A stretch of DNA of 8,680 nt from JANOQP01 sp044227705 (GTDB lineage Bacteria; Bacteroidota; Bacteroidia; Chitinophagales; Saprospiraceae): contig JBGAWE010000197.1 in the NCBI GenBank assembly GCA_044227705.1, positions 1 to 8,680 of the forward strand, read 5' to 3'. A program made the translations under genes and the position numbers. Shown in pieces: positions 6,422 through 8,680 of this stretch. The notes beneath the pieces were generated by a model. It was not told the DNA's origin, searched no databases, and saw only the letters and a list, made by a program, of their open reading frames with translations. Numbering within the stretch: the stretch's first letter is position 1; each line of letters opens with the position of its first letter.

Positions 6422-7765
6422 ATGGCCAACCACCTATTGCAATCGACCCTCTTTTGGCTCGCCTCCGCGCTGGCCTTTGAGCTGTTTCTCAAAAAGCTGA
6501 CGCTCCATCGAGCCAACCGAATCTGGCTTTTGGCGACGGCCGCCGTCGGCCTCGTTTGGCCTTTTTTTCAACAGAAAATGGGGAGCCTGCTGATTCAAAG
6601 CCGCCTGCCAGTCGCCGTGTTGCCAGCCTTCGAGGTCGGCGGCATCCCTGTCGGGGGCACTGCTCAGACCTCCGGCGGGTCGGGTTTTTCTGAAACCCTC
6701 TGGCTGGTTTGGGCGGTCGGTTTTGCTGTCGGTTTGGGTCGGCTGGCGTTCGGCCTTTGGCAGATTTATCGAAAGACAAAGACTGGCCAAATCGAGCCAC
6801 TGCCAGGCGGATTTCGTCTCGTTCGCTCGCCGATGGCGGCCCGGCCGTTCAGCTTTTTCCGGCTGATATTCATAGACAACTCGTTGAACATCAACGACTT
6901 GGGTGCCCGTCAGATTCTCACACACGAACAGGCGCACGGGCGGATGGGCCACGGTTTCGACCTGCTTTTCATTGGCCTTTTCGGTGCTGCTTTCTGGTTT
7001 CACCCGTTCGCCCATTGGCTTCGACGGCGGCTCGTCGCGGTCCACGAATTTGAGGCGGACGAGGCGGCAGCCACCCAATTTTCTCGGAAAAGCTACGGCA
7101 ACCTCCTCCTCGACGCGCTCGCCACTGGCCCCTCGCGTAGGGCTGCCGTTTCCGTGACCAATTCCTTTTTCTCATCACCAATCAAATCTCGAATCATGAT
7201 GCTCTCTCAAAAAAAATCCGGCCCGGTCGCCTCCGGCTCAACCACCTGCTGGTGTTTCCGATTGGAGCGTTTCTGCTGTTTTTCCAGCAAGAAAGCGGCC
7301 CGCGCAGACGGTGTGACAAGTTCCAGAAACTGGAAGATGACCGAAGCGATCGATACGGTCGTCACCTTCAATCCCGAGACATACAAGGAGACGGTCGAGT
7401 ACCTGAAGACGCCTATTCCGAAAAAGGCCGAGAGCGACGACGCAACTGTTTTTTACAAGGAAGGCGACGAAATGCCTGAGTTCCCCGGTGGCCAAGCAGC
7501 GTTCGCGCGGTTTTTGGGACAGAACATCAAGTACCCCGCGGAGGCGCGAAAGGCGGGTGTGCAGGGAACGCAGATGGTCTCCTTTGTGGTCGACGAAAGC
7601 GGTGCGGCCGGGGATTTCATGCACGCGGGCGACTACTTCAACCTCGCCTTTTACAAAGAGGCCGAGCGTGTCCTAAAGCTCATGCCGCGCTGGAAGCCGG
7701 GCAAAATCGGCAATCGCTCCGTTCGGATGCAGGTCGTCGTGCCAGTCAAGTTCAGGCTTGAATAA
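6422..7765 (+). CDS. BlaR1-like M56 membrane metalloprotease with C-terminal TonB-C-like domain; frame anomaly in last TM region
   Basis: 447 residues as read in one frame. Hydrophobic segments at ~7-25, 33-49, 92-113 and 178-197 are membrane helices. The zinc-protease site is HEQAH (H168, E169, H172), with the third ligand probably E209 in HEFEAD (ExxAD-type). SSPIKSRIMMLSQKK (251-265) is the conserved stretch that normally leads into a final helix. Residues ~349-447 form a TonB-C-like domain (MPEFPGG, NIKYPAEARKAGVQG, RWKPGK, PVKFRL). Family role: membrane sensor-protease that relieves repression by the BlaI-like protein encoded just upstream. Oddity: residues 266-291 are Cys/Ser-rich and not hydrophobic, whereas the -1 frame there encodes RLNHLLVFPIGAFLLFFQQE, an ideal helix. 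As annotated, the TonB-like domain would have no last membrane crossing, so the true product may differ in this segment. Confidence 0.88.
   Translation: MANHLLQSTLFWLASALAFELFLKKLTLHRANRIWLLATAAVGLVWPFFQQKMGSLLIQSRLPVAVLPAFEVGGIPVGGTAQTSGGSGFSETLWLVWAVGFAVGLGRLAFGLWQIYRKTKTGQIEPLPGGFRLVRSPMAARPFSFFRLIFIDNSLNINDLGARQILTHEQAHGRMGHGFDLLFIGLFGAAFWFHPFAHWLRRRLVAVHEFEADEAAATQFSRKSYGNLLLDALATGPSRRAAVSVTNSFFSSPIKSRIMMLSQKKSGPVASGSTTCWCFRLERFCCFSSKKAARADGVTSSRNWKMTEAIDTVVTFNPETYKETVEYLKTPIPKKAESDDATVFYKEGDEMPEFPGGQAAFARFLGQNIKYPAEARKAGVQGTQMVSFVVDESGAAGDFMHAGDYFNLAFYKEAERVLKLMPRWKPGKIGNRSVRMQVVVPVKFRLE
7209..7294 (+). other. Candidate compensating frameshift pair or recoding site within the M56 gene
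   Basis: At 7209-7216 lies a run of eight A read CAA AAA AAA, so 7210-7216 forms the heptamer A AAA AAA. From 7216 the -1 frame reads IRPGRLRLNHLLVFPIGAFLLFFQQES, the transmembrane segment expected after SPIKSRIMML. The original frame is again the coding one soon after 7294 (ARADGV... then the TonB-like domain). One extra A in the first run and one fewer A in GAAAG (7291-7295) would give one continuous, family-like protein. Confidence 0.7.
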
Positions 7766-7804
7766 ACGCCTTGCAAAACAGTCGGCCCCGCCAAAACGCA
7801 GAGC

Positions 7805-7812
7805 TACTTTTG
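7805..7812 (+). promoter_or_regulatory. TACTTTTG -7-like box upstream of the stand-alone TonB-like gene
   Basis: Exact TAnnTTTG match on the plus strand, 79 bases before the ATG at 7892. No -33 TTTG at proper spacing is visible. The box directly abuts and shares one base with the left arm of the following terminator hairpin, so transcription from it would begin inside that arm. Confidence 0.4.
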
Positions 7813-7845
7813 CCCAGTCCCGATCCCACGGGACTGGGCTTTTTT
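7812..7845 (+). terminator. Rho-independent terminator after the M56 gene
   Basis: A perfect 11-bp stem, GCCCAGTCCCG (7812-7822) with CGGGACTGGGC (7829-7839), a 6-base loop ATCCCA, and six T (7840-7845). It lies 46 bases past the M56 gene stop codon and separates that operon from the TonB-like gene. Confidence 0.92.
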
Positions 7846-7891
7846 CTGCAACAACAAACTGATTTTCAATCCTTTGCGACTTTTTCCGAAC

Positions 7892-8335
7892 ATGAAATTT
7901 CTGACAAAAATCCTCGTCGCGGCCAGCCTCGCCGCCCTGTTCGCGGCGAAGGCCGAGGCCCAATCCATGGCCGCCGACAGCGTCTACATGATGGCCCAAA
8001 AGATGCCGGAGTACCCCGGCGGGCGCATGGCCCTCACAAAGTACTTGATGGACAACATCAAGATGCCGCAGAAATGCCGCGATGAAAAGCTCATCGGCAT
8101 GAGCGTCGTCGAGTTCGTCGTCGAGAAGGACGGCACTCCCTCTAACTTCGTGGTTTCGATCAGTTCCGCCGACCGTTACGCCTCCGATCCGGAGAAGGCC
8201 GCGACCGCCAAGCTCTTCGACAAAGAGGCCCTGCGCCTCGCCGCCGGGATGCAGAAATGGTCCATCGCCGAGCAGGACGGCAAGCCGGTTCGAGCGCGGA
8301 TGCGGCTGCCAGTCAAGTTCACCATCGGGTTTTGA
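7892..8335 (+). CDS. Secreted stand-alone TonB-C-like domain protein
   Basis: 147 residues. Residues 1-23 form a Sec signal peptide with a probable AEA|Q cleavage (alternatively an uncleaved anchor). The rest is one TonB-C-like domain: MPEYPGG (38-44), the NIKMPQKCRDEKLIGMSVVEFVVEKDG strands, and the end W123... GKPVRARMRLPVKFTI. It resembles the C-terminal domain of the M56 protein immediately upstream (MPEFPGG, PVKF end), suggesting duplication or domain sharing. It lacks the long Pro-rich spacer of true energy-transducing TonB, so coupling to ExbBD is doubtful. It is more likely a small periplasmic binding module. ATG 7892 is preferred over TTG 7874 because the signal peptide begins there. 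A thioredoxin-like gene follows after 45 bases, probably in the same transcript. Specific function unknown. Confidence 0.85.
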   Translation: MKFLTKILVAASLAALFAAKAEAQSMAADSVYMMAQKMPEYPGGRMALTKYLMDNIKMPQKCRDEKLIGMSVVEFVVEKDGTPSNFVVSISSADRYASDPEKAATAKLFDKEALRLAAGMQKWSIAEQDGKPVRARMRLPVKFTIGF

Positions 8336-8380
8336 GGGAACCCAACCACATGATTTTCAACCAATTAAGTCCTTTTTTCA

Positions 8381-8680
8381 ATGAAAAATCTCCTTTTGGC
8401 TGCTTCGATGCTCGCCTCCCTCGCCGCCTTTGGGCAGCGGGCACTCCCCGTCGCTGACGTGAAAAAAATCGATGGCTCGACCGTCTCCACCGCCACCCTC
8501 GCCGGGAAGGGCCACCCGGTCGTCATCAGCTTCTGGGCGACGTGGTGCTCGCCGTGCAAGAAGGAGCTGGACGTCATCGCCGAGGTCTACGAGGAGTGGC
8601 AGGCGAAGTACGGCGTCGAGGTCGTCGCAGTGACCCTCGACGACGCCCGGACGGTCGCCCGCGTCCCGGCGATGGTCCAG
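8381..8680 (+). CDS. TlpA-like exported thioredoxin-fold protein, C-terminus cut by window edge
   Basis: The first 100 residues are visible. Residues 1-19 form a signal peptide (MKNLLLAASMLASLAAFGQ). A thioredoxin fold follows with PVVISFWATWCSPCKKEL; the redox motif is W55-C56-S57-P58-C59, then a helix and the strand VEVVAVTLDD. This is the TlpA/ResA type of periplasmic thiol-disulfide protein, which typically reduces disulfides in exported proteins or apocytochromes. The motif CSPC differs from the common CxPC variants only in the variable position. The gene lies 45 bases after the TonB-like gene with no terminator or TAnnTTTG box between them, so co-transcription is likely. Its partner or substrate is not indicated. 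Confidence 0.92.
   Translation, partial: MKNLLLAASMLASLAAFGQRALPVADVKKIDGSTVSTATLAGKGHPVVISFWATWCSPCKKELDVIAEVYEEWQAKYGVEVVAVTLDDARTVARVPAMVQ

Noticed and set aside
7252..7479. Separate small gene of 75 codons in the -1 frame of the M56 gene
   Set aside because: Only its first part (the helix) looks like protein; the rest is Arg-rich shadow. It is better explained as the displaced helix of the M56 protein.
5998..7765. Beta-lactam resistance operon
   Set aside because: No beta-lactamase or penicillin-binding protein gene is present, and the sensor ends in a TonB-like domain rather than a penicillin-binding domain.

Overview
The window reads as chromosomal DNA from a GC-rich member of the Bacteroidota. 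The signs are PKD-repeat secreted proteins, a BlaI/BlaR1-type pair whose M56 sensor ends in a TonB-like domain, a TlpA thioredoxin, start codons without clear Shine-Dalgarno sequences, and several upstream boxes matching the Bacteroidota -7 element TAnnTTTG. A Saprospiria-like lineage would fit the high GC, but that is a guess. No tRNA, rRNA, CRISPR array, IS element or phage gene was seen.

Left part, minus strand (1-4955). A very large open frame enters from the left edge and starts at 3117. It encodes a secreted metzincin protease (HExxHxxxxxH plus Met-turn) with an ADAM-type cysteine-switch motif in its propeptide, followed by at least eight PKD repeats of two strictly alternating types. 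Upstream of it, also on the minus strand and closed by its own terminator, lies a vanadium haloperoxidase/PAP2-family lipoprotein. Each gene has a TACTTTTG box in its upstream region, so they look like separate transcription units.

Middle (4846-5972). A 396-base divergent spacer leads to a plus-strand ribonuclease H with an N-terminal hybrid-binding domain, closed by a near-perfect hairpin terminator.

Right part, plus strand (5994-8680). A promoter-like box drives a BlaI/MecI-type winged-helix repressor and, 13 bases on, a BlaR1-like M56 membrane protease fused to a TonB-C-like domain. By family analogy the protease senses an envelope signal and relieves repression. The BlaR1-like frame carries the most notable anomaly: for about 78 bases the expected last transmembrane helix is encoded in the -1 frame, beginning at an A_AAA_AAA run, while the flanks are in frame 0. 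This is either a pair of compensating indels (real or sequencing error) or a recoding site. A terminator hairpin overlapping a TACTTTTG box separates this pair from a secreted stand-alone TonB-C-like protein and a TlpA-like thioredoxin that runs off the right edge.

I see no clearly new multi-gene system. The frame anomaly, the cysteine switch, the two-type PKD array and the twin TonB-like domains are the points worth following.
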